Positions 1 through 5,805 are shown, counted from the stretch's first letter. The stretch: DNA of 5,805 nt from an uncultured Planctomycetaceae bacterium (GCA_937967755.1 CALBTA010000050.1:1-5805); one strand, 5' to 3'. Numbers and translations: made by a program. Notes: generated by a model from the letters alone, not told the origin.

Positions 1-12
1 CGATCCGCTCCG

Positions 13-2280
13 ATGGCCGCGCCTGCCGAAAAATCAACCGTCACCGTAGCCCTGTTGGGTAACCCGAACACGGGCAAGTCGACATTGTTCAACGCGCTGT
101 GCGGGTTGCGGCAACGGGTGGGGAATTACCCGGGCGTCACGGTTGAGAAGAAGACCGGGCGGATGAAAGTTGACGGTGGCGAATTCACGATCGTCGATCT
201 GCCGGGAACCTACAGCCTCGCCCCGCGTTCGCCCGACGAGATGGTGGCGGTCAACGTGTTGCTGGGCCGGCGCAAAGACACGCCCGCTCCCGATGCGGTG
301 TTGTGCATTGTCGATGCGAGCAATCTGGAGCGAAACCTTTACCTGGTGAGCCAGGCGCTGGAGTTGGAGTTGCCGCTGGTAGTCGCGCTGAACATGACCG
401 ACGTGGCGAGCGAGCGCGGCATTCGCATCGATGCCGAGCAACTTTCCAAGCGGTTGGGCGTGCCCGTTGTCGAGATCGTCGCCAATCGCAAGGCAGGGTT
501 GGCCACGCTGAAAACGGCCATCGCCAAGGCGGCCGAAGGTTCCGCGGCTGCACGCAAAAGCCCGTTTTCGGACGAGTTTCAAAACGAAGTGCGCTCGCTG
601 GAAGCGAAGATCGCTCTGCCGGGCACCCACTGGCCCCGCGCGCTGTCGGCAGGGGTGATGGTGGCCACAAGCGGTTTGCTCGGCCCGCCCGGGCTGCCGG
701 GCGAAACCGATGCGGTGCTTAGCGAAGTGCGGGCGGCCCGCGAGCGACTGCAAGCCGCGGGGCAACCGGTTCCCGCCGTTGAGGCGATGGCTCGGTACGC
801 TTGGATCGCCGATACGCTTAAAGGCGTTGTGCAGCGCCCCAGCGAACGGCCGGCAACGCTTAGCGATAAAGTTGATCGGGTCCTCACGCACCGGCTGTGG
901 GGAACGCTGATCTTCATCGCGATCATGGTCGTGGTGTTTCAATCGGTGTTCAGTTGGGCCGGCCCGCTGATGGATGGGGTGGAATGGATCTTCGGCAAGG
1001 CCAGCGACCTGGCCGTGGCGATGATTCCTGAAGGGATGCTGCAATCGCTGGTGGTCGACGGCATCATCGCCGGCGTCGGCGGCGTGTTGGTTTTTCTGCC
1101 GCAGATTCTGATCCTGTTTGTGTTCATCGCAATCCTGGAAGACTGCGGCTACATGGCCCGGGCTGCCTACTTGATGGACCGGCTAATGTCGCCGATCGGG
1201 CTGTCGGGAAAATCGTTCATCCCGCTGCTATCGTCGTTCGCGTGTGCCATCCCCGGTATCATGGCCGCAAGGGTGATTGAAAACCGCCGCGACCGGCTGA
1301 TCACGATTCTGGTCGCGCCGCTGATGAGTTGCAGCGCCCGTCTGCCGGTTTATACGCTGTTCATCGCCGCGTTCATTCCCGCGACTGCGCTGGTCAGCGT
1401 GGGCGGGATCCCGTTGCTCGGCACGCAAGGCGTCACGATGCTGGCGATGTATTCGATCGGCGTGGTCACCGCGGTCCTGGTCGCGTTTATCCTCAAGAAG
1501 ACCCTGCTCTGCGGAGCGACGCCGCCGTTCGTGATGGAACTTCCCAGTTACAAATTCCCCAGCCTGACGACGGTCGCGACGCGGGTTGCCCAGCGCGGTT
1601 GGGCGTTCGTCCGCAGGGCCGGAACGATCATCTTCGCGGTGGCGATTCTGGTTTGGGCGGCCAGCTACTTCCCTCGCAACGAACAGTTGGAGATTGACAC
1701 GAGGGCAAAATTCGCAAGCGAACTGGCGGCCATCGATGAGCAGATCGCCAGTCTGGAGGCCGAAGGCGCGATGTATCCGCCCGCGGCCGCCGAATCGTTG
1801 AACGAAATGCGCGGCGAGATGGAATCAGAAATCGAGAACCGCGTCGCCAGCGCTCATTTAGAGCAGAGCTACCTCGGCCGGGCTGGCCACCTGATTGAAC
1901 CGGCGGTGCGTCCGCTCGGTTGGGATTGGCGAATCGGCTGCGCGGCAATCGCGTCGTTTCCCGCCCGCGAAGTGATCGTCGGCACGCTGGGAGTGATTTA
2001 TGGCCTGGGCGATGAAGAGGACGAAGAGTCGGATACGCTCCGCGAGCAACTCCAACAGGCGAAGTGGGCGGGCACCGATCGCCCGGTATTCAACATCCCG
2101 GTTGCCCTTTCGATCATGGTCTTCTTCGCCCTATGTGCGCAGTGCGCGGCGACGCTGGCGGTGATCAAGCGCGAAACCAACAGTTGGGGCTGGCCGATCT
2201 TCACGTTTGTTTACATGACGGGGCTGGCGTATCTGGGCGCGCTGGCCACGTACAAAATCGGAATGTGGATTGGGAGTTAG
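13..2280 (+). CDS. feoB: Ferrous iron transport protein B (FeoB), GTPase-coupled Fe(II) permease
   Basis: FeoB imports Fe(II) across the cytoplasmic membrane, using a cytoplasmic G-protein domain joined to a polytopic core. The 755-residue frame shows G1 GNPNTGKST (16-24), switch I with YPGVT (39-43), G3 DLPG (62-65), G4 NMTD (127-130) and a probable G5 near ANRKAG (157-162). A helical spacer follows to about 290. The membrane core starts near 297 and includes EDCGYMARAAYLMDR (376-390), GLSGKSFIPLLSSFACAIPG (396-415) and CAQCAATLAVIKRET (708-722), all typical of FeoB. A hydrophilic, Glu/Ala-rich helical stretch (about 555-620) interrupts the core between membrane segments, and an acidic loop DEEDEESD lies at 667-674. 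The start is uncertain: codons 1-12 are in frame with no stop, and no Shine-Dalgarno is visible in the 12 bases before this ATG, so translation may begin upstream. Function is secure from the motifs. It is followed by a FeoB-associated small gene, and no feoA is visible. Confidence 0.96.
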   Translation: MAAPAEKSTVTVALLGNPNTGKSTLFNALCGLRQRVGNYPGVTVEKKTGRMKVDGGEFTIVDLPGTYSLAPRSPDEMVAVNVLLGRRKDTPAPDAVLCIVDASNLERNLYLVSQALELELPLVVALNMTDVASERGIRIDAEQLSKRLGVPVVEIVANRKAGLATLKTAIAKAAEGSAAARKSPFSDEFQNEVRSLEAKIALPGTHWPRALSAGVMVATSGLLGPPGLPGETDAVLSEVRAARERLQAAGQPVPAVEAMARYAWIADTLKGVVQRPSERPATLSDKVDRVLTHRLWGTLIFIAIMVVVFQSVFSWAGPLMDGVEWIFGKASDLAVAMIPEGMLQSLVVDGIIAGVGGVLVFLPQILILFVFIAILEDCGYMARAAYLMDRLMSPIGLSGKSFIPLLSSFACAIPGIMAARVIENRRDRLITILVAPLMSCSARLPVYTLFIAAFIPATALVSVGGIPLLGTQGVTMLAMYSIGVVTAVLVAFILKKTLLCGATPPFVMELPSYKFPSLTTVATRVAQRGWAFVRRAGTIIFAVAILVWAASYFPRNEQLEIDTRAKFASELAAIDEQIASLEAEGAMYPPAAAESLNEMRGEMESEIENRVASAHLEQSYLGRAGHLIEPAVRPLGWDWRIGCAAIASFPAREVIVGTLGVIYGLGDEEDEESDTLREQLQQAKWAGTDRPVFNIPVALSIMVFFALCAQCAATLAVIKRETNSWGWPIFTFVYMTGLAYLGALATYKIGMWIGS

Positions 2281-2321
2281 TTTTCGGTTTTCGGTGTTCG
2301 GTTTTCAGTGTGCAGTTAGCC
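2280..2321. repeat. Tandem 7-bp repeat, consensus GTKTTCR, directly after feoB
   Basis: Starting on the last base of the feoB stop codon, five successive heptamers read GTTTTCG, GTTTTCG, GTGTTCG, GTTTTCA and GTGTGCA (2280-2314). A sixth, degraded unit (GTTAGCC) follows. The unit length is not a multiple of three and the tract is outside the genes as called. It resembles the TTCGGTTTTCAGTG-type low-complexity strings I associate with intergenic regions of some planctomycetes, but that is memory, not a search result. Its role is unknown. Confidence 0.75.
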
Positions 2322-2359
2322 GCGCGGCCAACGGCCCGCGTAGTGAAGAGTTTTTTACC

Positions 2360-2548
2360 ATGTTCCACTGGCAAGCAATCATCGTGACCCTGATCGTCGG
2401 CACGGCCGCTGCCTACGTCACGTTGACGATTTGGCGATCGGTCACCAGCGAAGGTGGTGGAAGCTGTGGCTCGTGCGGTTCATGTGACGCCGACGACGAA
2501 ACAAAAACACCGCGCACGCTTGTCAACTTGGATGAGACGCGCCCATAG
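2360..2548 (+). CDS. FeoB-associated Cys-rich membrane protein (62 aa)
   Basis: This small protein has one N-terminal membrane helix (about residues 6-25, AIIVTLIVGTAAAYVTLTIW), a short basic/Ser segment, then a Gly/Cys cluster SCGSCGSC (35-42) and an acidic hydrophilic tail. The layout of one helix followed by closely spaced CxxC-type cysteines, next to feoB, matches the FeoB-associated Cys-rich membrane protein family. These proteins are thought to assist FeoB; metal binding by the cysteines is plausible but not shown here. I chose the ATG at 2360 because the membrane helix begins right after it and a weak GAAGAG (2345-2350) lies 9 nt upstream. A longer frame from a TTG at 2270 would translate the heptamer repeat and overlap feoB, which is unlikely. 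The gap to feoB is 79 bp, consistent with cotranscription. Confidence 0.85.
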   Translation: MFHWQAIIVTLIVGTAAAYVTLTIWRSVTSEGGGSCGSCGSCDADDETKTPRTLVNLDETRP

Positions 2549-2557
2549 GTATGGGCG
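2540..2557 (+). terminator. Hairpin over the stop codon of the Cys-rich gene (weak terminator candidate)
   Basis: CGCCCAT (2540-2546) and ATGGGCG (2551-2557) form a perfect 7-bp stem with a 4-base loop AGGT. The stop codon TAG (2546-2548) lies in the stem and loop. No T-run follows, so it is not a canonical intrinsic terminator. It sits where the feo transcript should end and could stabilise or end the mRNA. Confidence 0.35.
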
Positions 2558-2602
2558 GTCCTCGTAAAAGTTGGTGAAATCGTTCGCACTTCAAGTACCG
2601 GC

Positions 2603-2628
2603 AAGCCGCCTGCATCTGCTAGCGGTTT
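2603..2628. terminator. Second hairpin in the convergent gap (weak bidirectional terminator candidate)
   Basis: AAGCCGC (2603-2609) pairs with GCGGTTT (2622-2628), giving 7 pairs with one G-T wobble and a 12-base loop. It reaches the stop codon (2627-2629) of the minus-strand DUF1573 gene. Neither strand shows a U-tract after the stem. It is offered only because the two converging genes must stop transcription somewhere in this 78-bp gap. Confidence 0.25.
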
Positions 2629-3628
2629 AGTTCCCGCTTTCGGCGACGCGTGGTTCTTCGGTGACGGTGGCCGAGGCAACGAACTCAGACGTTCCGCCGG
2701 CCAGGTCGGTGTCGATGGCGATGCGAACGGCGATCTTGCCTGATTTGTCGGCTGTGAATTCCACCGGCACAACGTGCAGTGCCTTCGCTTCATCGCTGGG
2801 CGTGAAGGAAAAGTTCTCGTCGTTGCATCGGATGTTCTCAATGCGGAACGGCTCTTTGGCCCTCACAATGACTTGCTTGGTCGCCTTCTCGCCTGGCTCA
2901 AGTGTTCCCATGAACAGAGACGCGGGGCTAATGGTGACAGCCGGAATCACCCGTCCGGAGACCGCCAGCGGAATGGTCTTGTTGCCTTCGCTGGTCACCA
3001 GGTGCAGGTGGTCGTTGAAGAAACCGGCCGGCGCGTCATCCTTCAGCTTCACGACCAACTGGTAATTCACGCGCCCGCCGCCGCGGCCTGTTTCATTGAG
3101 CACGACTGCCACGTGTTGGTTGTTGCTGCGAACGTCGGTCACTTTCCAACTGTCGCTGCCGACATAGGAAAGGTTCACCTTCTGTTCCGGCGTGCTGCCC
3201 GGTTCCACTTCGCCGAAGTGAGCAACGCCGGGGTTGAAAGAAACATCGCTGCGAATGTAGCCCGCCACGTTCAACTGAACTTCCGCATAGTAAGGCCGGT
3301 CGATGGTAACCGTCAGCGTGGCGCTCTTGCGGCCCAGGAACGAATCGGTGTTGTACTTTGCGATGATCGCCCCTTTTTCCCACGTCTTCAACGTTTGCTT
3401 GCTGATGCTCGGCGTCGTGCAGCCGCAACTAGCTCTCACACTGGCGATGTGAATATCTTCCTTGTAGAGGTTCTGCAATTCAAAATGAAAAACTTGCTGC
3501 GAATTGCGGGCGACCGTTCCAAAGTCGTGAGTCCGCACTTCGAACATCTTGTTGGCCCATTCTTGCGCCTGCGTGAGCGAAGAAGTGGCCAGACAAATGA
3601 CCAGCGCGGCGATCAGGTTGCGTGTCAC
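2627..3628 (-). CDS. Secreted DUF1573 domain protein
   Basis: The 333-residue product starts at a GTG (3628) with AAGAGGA six bases upstream. From this start a signal peptide is immediate: basic VTRN, a hydrophobic core (about 5-18) and a likely cleavage after TQA (residue 21). The mature protein is exported. A DUF1573 domain follows, with the signature DFGTV (35-39) leading to SCGCTTP (67-73), the region giving the family its conserved Cys pair. Two further stretches repeat the same Ig-like pattern: HFGEVEPG (137-144) and FMGTLEPGE (239-247). I read the protein as three beta-sandwich modules of the DUF1573/ASH type. The family has no established biochemical role; it is common in Planctomycetes and Bacteroidetes. 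Only C68, C70 and C268 are left in the mature chain. The frame extends upstream to a TTG at 3802, but that extension lacks a Shine-Dalgarno and would bury the signal peptide. Confidence 0.85.
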   Translation of the reverse strand: MTRNLIAALVICLATSSLTQAQEWANKMFEVRTHDFGTVARNSQQVFHFELQNLYKEDIHIASVRASCGCTTPSISKQTLKTWEKGAIIAKYNTDSFLGRKSATLTVTIDRPYYAEVQLNVAGYIRSDVSFNPGVAHFGEVEPGSTPEQKVNLSYVGSDSWKVTDVRSNNQHVAVVLNETGRGGGRVNYQLVVKLKDDAPAGFFNDHLHLVTSEGNKTIPLAVSGRVIPAVTISPASLFMGTLEPGEKATKQVIVRAKEPFRIENIRCNDENFSFTPSDEAKALHVVPVEFTADKSGKIAVRIAIDTDLAGGTSEFVASATVTEEPRVAESGN

Positions 3629-3634
3629 GGTGAT

Positions 3635-3641
3635 TCCTCTT
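3635..3641 (-). promoter_or_regulatory. Shine-Dalgarno deciding the GTG start of the DUF1573 gene
   Basis: On the minus strand AAGAGGA lies 6 nt before the GTG at 3628. Together with the signal peptide that begins at once after this GTG, it favours the 333-residue product over the longer frame. Confidence 0.75.
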
Positions 3642-3685
3642 GAGATAGTGACATGCTGGGGCGGCATGCCTGTGCGGAACTGTCT

Positions 3686-3701
3686 ATCATACTCAGTGAG
3701 T
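3686..3701 (-). promoter_or_regulatory. Alternative -10 (TATGAT) next to an 11-bp palindrome
   Basis: TATGAT on the minus strand (3691-3686) is a 5 of 6 match to the -10 consensus and lies 57 nt before the GTG, but no recognisable -35 is found 16-18 bp upstream. It shares one base with the perfect palindrome ACTCAGTGAGT (3691-3701), which lies where a regulator could block this promoter. Both could be chance. Confidence 0.2.
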
Positions 3702-3773
3702 GAGATTAGCCCACGTCGCAGACAGCAGATTGTTAATTTGGGGTGAATGCGTTGGGAGGGCAAGCGTTTCTGC

Positions 3774-3802
3774 AATCTACGCCTCTGGCTTGAATCTGTC
3801 AA
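3774..3802 (-). promoter_or_regulatory. Sigma70-like promoter candidate for the DUF1573 gene
   Basis: On the minus strand a perfect -35 TTGACA (3802-3797) is followed after exactly 17 bp by TAGATT (3779-3774), a 4 of 6 match to TATAAT. The expected start of transcription is near 3767, leaving a leader of about 140 nt before the GTG. Planctomycete promoters are not well characterised, so this is a consensus match only. Confidence 0.45.
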
Positions 3803-3944
3803 ATTTTGGTGCTGTTGCGCCAGTTTTGCCCTTTATTACTACCAATTCTTGCTCCGATCGGCCACCATTGTTCCGTTTCCCCTCGCCCATGGGTGAAGTA
3901 CGATACGGCCGGGCCATGGATCGAAATCATCTACGTGCGTCGTG

Positions 3945-3950
3945 AAGGAG
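3945..3950 (+). promoter_or_regulatory. Shine-Dalgarno of the NHL-thioredoxin lipoprotein gene
   Basis: AAGGAG lies 5 nt before the ATG at 3956 and is the strongest ribosome site in the window. It fixes the start, which also places a lipoprotein signal at the very N terminus. Confidence 0.8.
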
Positions 3951-3955
3951 AACCG

Positions 3956-5805
3956 ATGTCTGTAACGACTCGCAGCCTGCTACCCACCCTCGCTCTGGCG
4001 ACTTCGGCGTTGCTGATGTTCACCGGCTGCCCTCCGCAAGGGCCGGTGGCCGATGGGGATGCGGCGGCTGATTCCGCTGATGGCACTGGTGCTTCCGCCG
4101 ATGGCATAGCCGACGAATCCAGCGCTGATGGCGGTAGCGATGGCGCATCGGCGGTGGGCGCGATCGATCCCGCGGTTGCCCGGCAAGCACAGCGCGAAGC
4201 GGTTCGCTTTGCTGACGACGTGAAGTTCGACGAACCGGCGGGCATCACCTACGCCGGGGGCATGCTGTACATCGCCGATACCAACAACCATGAGATCCGC
4301 GTAATCGACCTGAACGATGGCGAGCGCACCGGAACGTTCGTCGTCAAAGGTCTAAAGCCGCCCAAGGTTCCGCCCGAGCCAATGCCAGCGCCGATGCCCT
4401 CAGCGGATTCTGAAGAAGAAGAGCCGGAGCCCGACGCGCCGGAAGTGGCCACGGTCGACGAAGACGATCCGCGCCAGGCGACGCCGCGCCCCCCGGCGCC
4501 CGAAGGGGACGAGGACATTCTCGATCCGGCCTTCCCGTTCCGCGGCAAGTTCGCCTGGGACGAATTGGAAATCGAGCTGCCCCAAGAGCCTGACAAGTGG
4601 CTGAACACCGACGAGCCGCTGAAGGTCAGCCAATTCAAAGGGAAGTTCGTGATGCTCGACTTCTGGACCTACTGCTGCATCAACTGCATCCACATCCTGC
4701 CCGAAATCAAAAAGCTGGAACGCAAATACGCCAACGAATTGGTGGTGATCGGCGTGCACAGCGCGAAGTTCGAGACCGAAAAGGAAACCGAAAACGTTGA
4801 GGAGGCGGTGCTGCGATATGAAATTGAACACCCCGTCGTCAATGATGTCGGCAGCACGGTCTGGAATCACTTGGGTGTGAATAGCTGGCCGACGGTGATG
4901 CTGATTGACCCGGACGGAAACCTCGTCTTCGTGCAGAAGGCCGAATGGGTGTTCGAGGATATGGACCACGTGATTCAAACGGCCCTGCCTTACTACCGTG
5001 ACCGCGGCGTGGTCGACGACACGCCGGTGAAGTTCGCGCTGCTGCGCGACAAGCAGAAGCCCAAGCCGCTGAATTTTCCCGGCAAGGTCTTGGCCGACGA
5101 GGCGACGAACCGCCTGTTCATCGCCGATAGCAACAACAACCGCGTCGTGATCAGTTCGCTCGGCGGCGAGTTGATCGGCGTAATCGGCACTGGCGCGATC
5201 GGGCAAGACGATGGCGGCTACGACACGGCGACATTCAATAAGCCGCAAGGGATGGCGCTGCTCGAGGAAACGCTGTACGTTGCCGACACCGAAAACCACC
5301 TGATTCGGAAGATCGATCTGAAGGAAAAGTCTGTCGCCACCATCGCGGGCACTGGCATCCAAGGGCGCAGCGCGTGGCCTGGGCTGGATCAACACCACGC
5401 GTTCGCCGAAGCTCCGCCGCGGTACGTTGCCGAGCCTGCCAAGTTCGCCATCAACAGCCCCTGGGCGTTGCACGTTCATGAAGATTCGCTGTTCATCGCG
5501 ATGGCCGGGCCGCATCAGATTTGGAAGATGACACTCGACGAGAAGGAAATCGGCCCCTATGCCGGCAATGGGCGAGAGGACATCGTCGATGGCCCGCTGC
5601 TGCCGGAATACCCTTACCAGGAAGGCTTTTCGTCGTTCGCCCAACCCAGCGGTCTGGCTTCCGATGGCCAGTGGCTTTACATCGCCGATTGCGAAGGGAG
5701 TTCGATTCGGGCCGTGCCGTTTAGCGAGAACGGTAAGGTGAAAACGATCGTCGGCACCTCGGCGCTGCCGTTCAACCGTCTGTTCGTCTTCGGCGACCGC
5801 GATGG
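3956..5805 (+). CDS. Lipoprotein with thioredoxin-like (CCINC) and NHL-repeat domains, NHLRC2-like, 3' end outside the window
   Basis: 616 codons are visible without a stop, and the frame stays intact throughout. Residues 1-25 form a lipoprotein signal (MSVTTR, hydrophobic core, FTGC with C25 as the lipidated Cys; Phe at -3 is a little unusual). An Ala/Asp/Gly/Ser-rich tether (about 30-70) follows. An NHL blade, FDEPAGITY and YIADTNNHEIRVIDL, lies at 91-119. A Pro/Glu-rich acidic linker spans about 134-192. The thioredoxin-like domain (about 205-345) has FWTYCCINC (236-244) and a cis-Pro in SWPT (310-313). Four NHL-like segments follow: FIADSNNNRV (388-397), YVADTENHLIRKIDL (441-455), a divergent one (497-525) and YIADCEGSSIRAV (575-587). 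CCINC followed by NHL repeats is the mark of NHLRC2-type proteins. A surface thiol/disulfide or scaffold role is likely, but the substrate is unknown. The NHL blade before the thioredoxin domain is unusual. Confidence 0.88.
   Translation, partial: MSVTTRSLLPTLALATSALLMFTGCPPQGPVADGDAAADSADGTGASADGIADESSADGGSDGASAVGAIDPAVARQAQREAVRFADDVKFDEPAGITYAGGMLYIADTNNHEIRVIDLNDGERTGTFVVKGLKPPKVPPEPMPAPMPSADSEEEEPEPDAPEVATVDEDDPRQATPRPPAPEGDEDILDPAFPFRGKFAWDELEIELPQEPDKWLNTDEPLKVSQFKGKFVMLDFWTYCCINCIHILPEIKKLERKYANELVVIGVHSAKFETEKETENVEEAVLRYEIEHPVVNDVGSTVWNHLGVNSWPTVMLIDPDGNLVFVQKAEWVFEDMDHVIQTALPYYRDRGVVDDTPVKFALLRDKQKPKPLNFPGKVLADEATNRLFIADSNNNRVVISSLGGELIGVIGTGAIGQDDGGYDTATFNKPQGMALLEETLYVADTENHLIRKIDLKEKSVATIAGTGIQGRSAWPGLDQHHAFAEAPPRYVAEPAKFAINSPWALHVHEDSLFIAMAGPHQIWKMTLDEKEIGPYAGNGREDIVDGPLLPEYPYQEGFSSFAQPSGLASDGQWLYIADCEGSSIRAVPFSENGKVKTIVGTSALPFNRLFVFGDRD
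4049..4153 (+). repeat. Degenerate Ala-Asp-Gly repeat coding tract (lipoprotein tether)
   Basis: Residues 32-66 of the lipoprotein are almost only Ala, Asp, Gly and Ser, with ADG at 32-34, 41-43, 48-50 and 57-59 and SDG at 61-63. At DNA level GCN-GAT-GGN recurs. It is probably a flexible, acidic spacer between the lipid anchor and the first folded segment. Acidic Asp/Gly strings can bind calcium, but no defined motif such as an EF-hand loop is present. Confidence 0.6.

Larger units (their letters stand above)
3629..3955. other. Divergent intergenic region between the DUF1573 gene and the NHL-thioredoxin lipoprotein gene
   Basis: This 327-bp stretch is richer in A+T than its surroundings between about 3725 and 3850, as expected for a promoter region. 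It must drive both flanking genes. For the minus strand I see a good sigma70-like promoter (3774-3802) and a second, poorer -10 (3686-3691). For the plus strand no convincing -35/-10 pair is visible; the best is TACGAT (3899-3904) with a poor -35, too weak to call. Short palindromes occur: GGCATGCC (3663-3670), ACTCAGTGAGT (3691-3701) and CCCATGGG (3886-3893). An open frame at 3700-3945 has no recognisable protein features and I do not call it a gene. Confidence 0.7.

Noticed and set aside
34..1044. 336-codon open frame on the minus strand opposite feoB
   Set aside because: It is antisense to the highly conserved FeoB GTPase domain, and its product is Arg/His/Gln-rich without any family signature.
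2270..2359. Longer N terminus for the Cys-rich protein (TTG at 2270)
   Set aside because: It would overlap feoB and translate the heptamer repeat. The family has its membrane helix at the N terminus, which fits the ATG at 2360.
2540..2628. CRISPR-like or attachment-site structure in the convergent gap
   Set aside because: The two hairpins are unrelated in sequence, and no direct repeat, integrase or tRNA is present.
2774..3643. 289-codon open frame on the plus strand opposite the DUF1573 gene
   Set aside because: It is a shadow of the DUF1573 coding sequence. The product has low-complexity Arg/His/Val composition and no motif.
3629..3802. Longer N terminus for the DUF1573 protein (TTG at 3802)
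   Set aside because: The extra 58 residues lack a ribosome site, would hide the signal peptide, and overlap the promoter candidate, whose -35 TTGACA begins with that TTG.
3700..3945. 81-codon open frame in the divergent intergenic region
   Set aside because: It has no recognisable domain or ribosome site, covers the promoter region, and ends just before the real start at 3956.
4049..4153. Calcium-binding repeat (dockerin or EF-hand like) in the Asp/Gly tract
   Set aside because: The Asp spacing does not fit a DxDxDG loop with its downstream Glu. A flexible low-complexity tether explains it better.
4400..5644. 414-codon open frame on the minus strand opposite the lipoprotein gene
   Set aside because: It is antisense to a gene with clear thioredoxin and NHL motifs. 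Its product shows no domain, is rich in Arg, Val, His and Gln as expected of the reverse of GC-rich codons, and has no convincing ribosome site.

Overview
The window looks like a chromosomal segment from a GC-rich planctomycete, possibly of the Pirellula/Rhodopirellula type. This is inferred from gene content: a large FeoB with a helical insert, a secreted DUF1573 protein, and a lipoprotein joining a thioredoxin-like domain with a CCINC motif to NHL repeats. There is no rRNA or other taxonomic marker, so the assignment is only a reasoned guess.

Layout, left to right. (1) 13-2280 (+) encodes FeoB, the ferrous iron permease, with all GTPase motifs and the membrane core. The reading frame is open to the left edge, so the true start may lie upstream. 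(2) A 79-bp gap begins with a run of 7-bp tandem repeats that starts on the last base of the feoB stop codon. (3) 2360-2548 (+) encodes a 62-residue FeoB-associated Cys-rich membrane protein, so 1-2548 is a small ferrous-iron uptake unit. (4) A short convergent gap (2549-2626), with flanking sequence, holds two hairpins but no clear U-tract terminator. (5) 2627-3628 (-) encodes a secreted DUF1573 protein starting at a GTG with a good Shine-Dalgarno. (6) 3629-3955 is a divergent intergenic region of 327 bp with a good sigma70-like promoter facing the DUF1573 gene. (7) 3956-5805 (+), running off the right edge, encodes a lipoprotein with a thioredoxin-like fold and NHL repeats, resembling the NHLRC2 family.

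The feo genes work together in Fe(II) import. The other two genes are divergent and both products should act outside the cytoplasm. Whether they are functionally linked to each other or to iron is not shown by the sequence. The most unusual point is the domain order of the lipoprotein. An NHL blade that resembles the last blade of NHLRC2-type propellers sits before the thioredoxin domain, and at least four further NHL-like segments follow it. This suggests a permuted or duplicated propeller with a thioredoxin module inserted in it. I saw no tRNA, rRNA, CRISPR array, transposase or attachment site.
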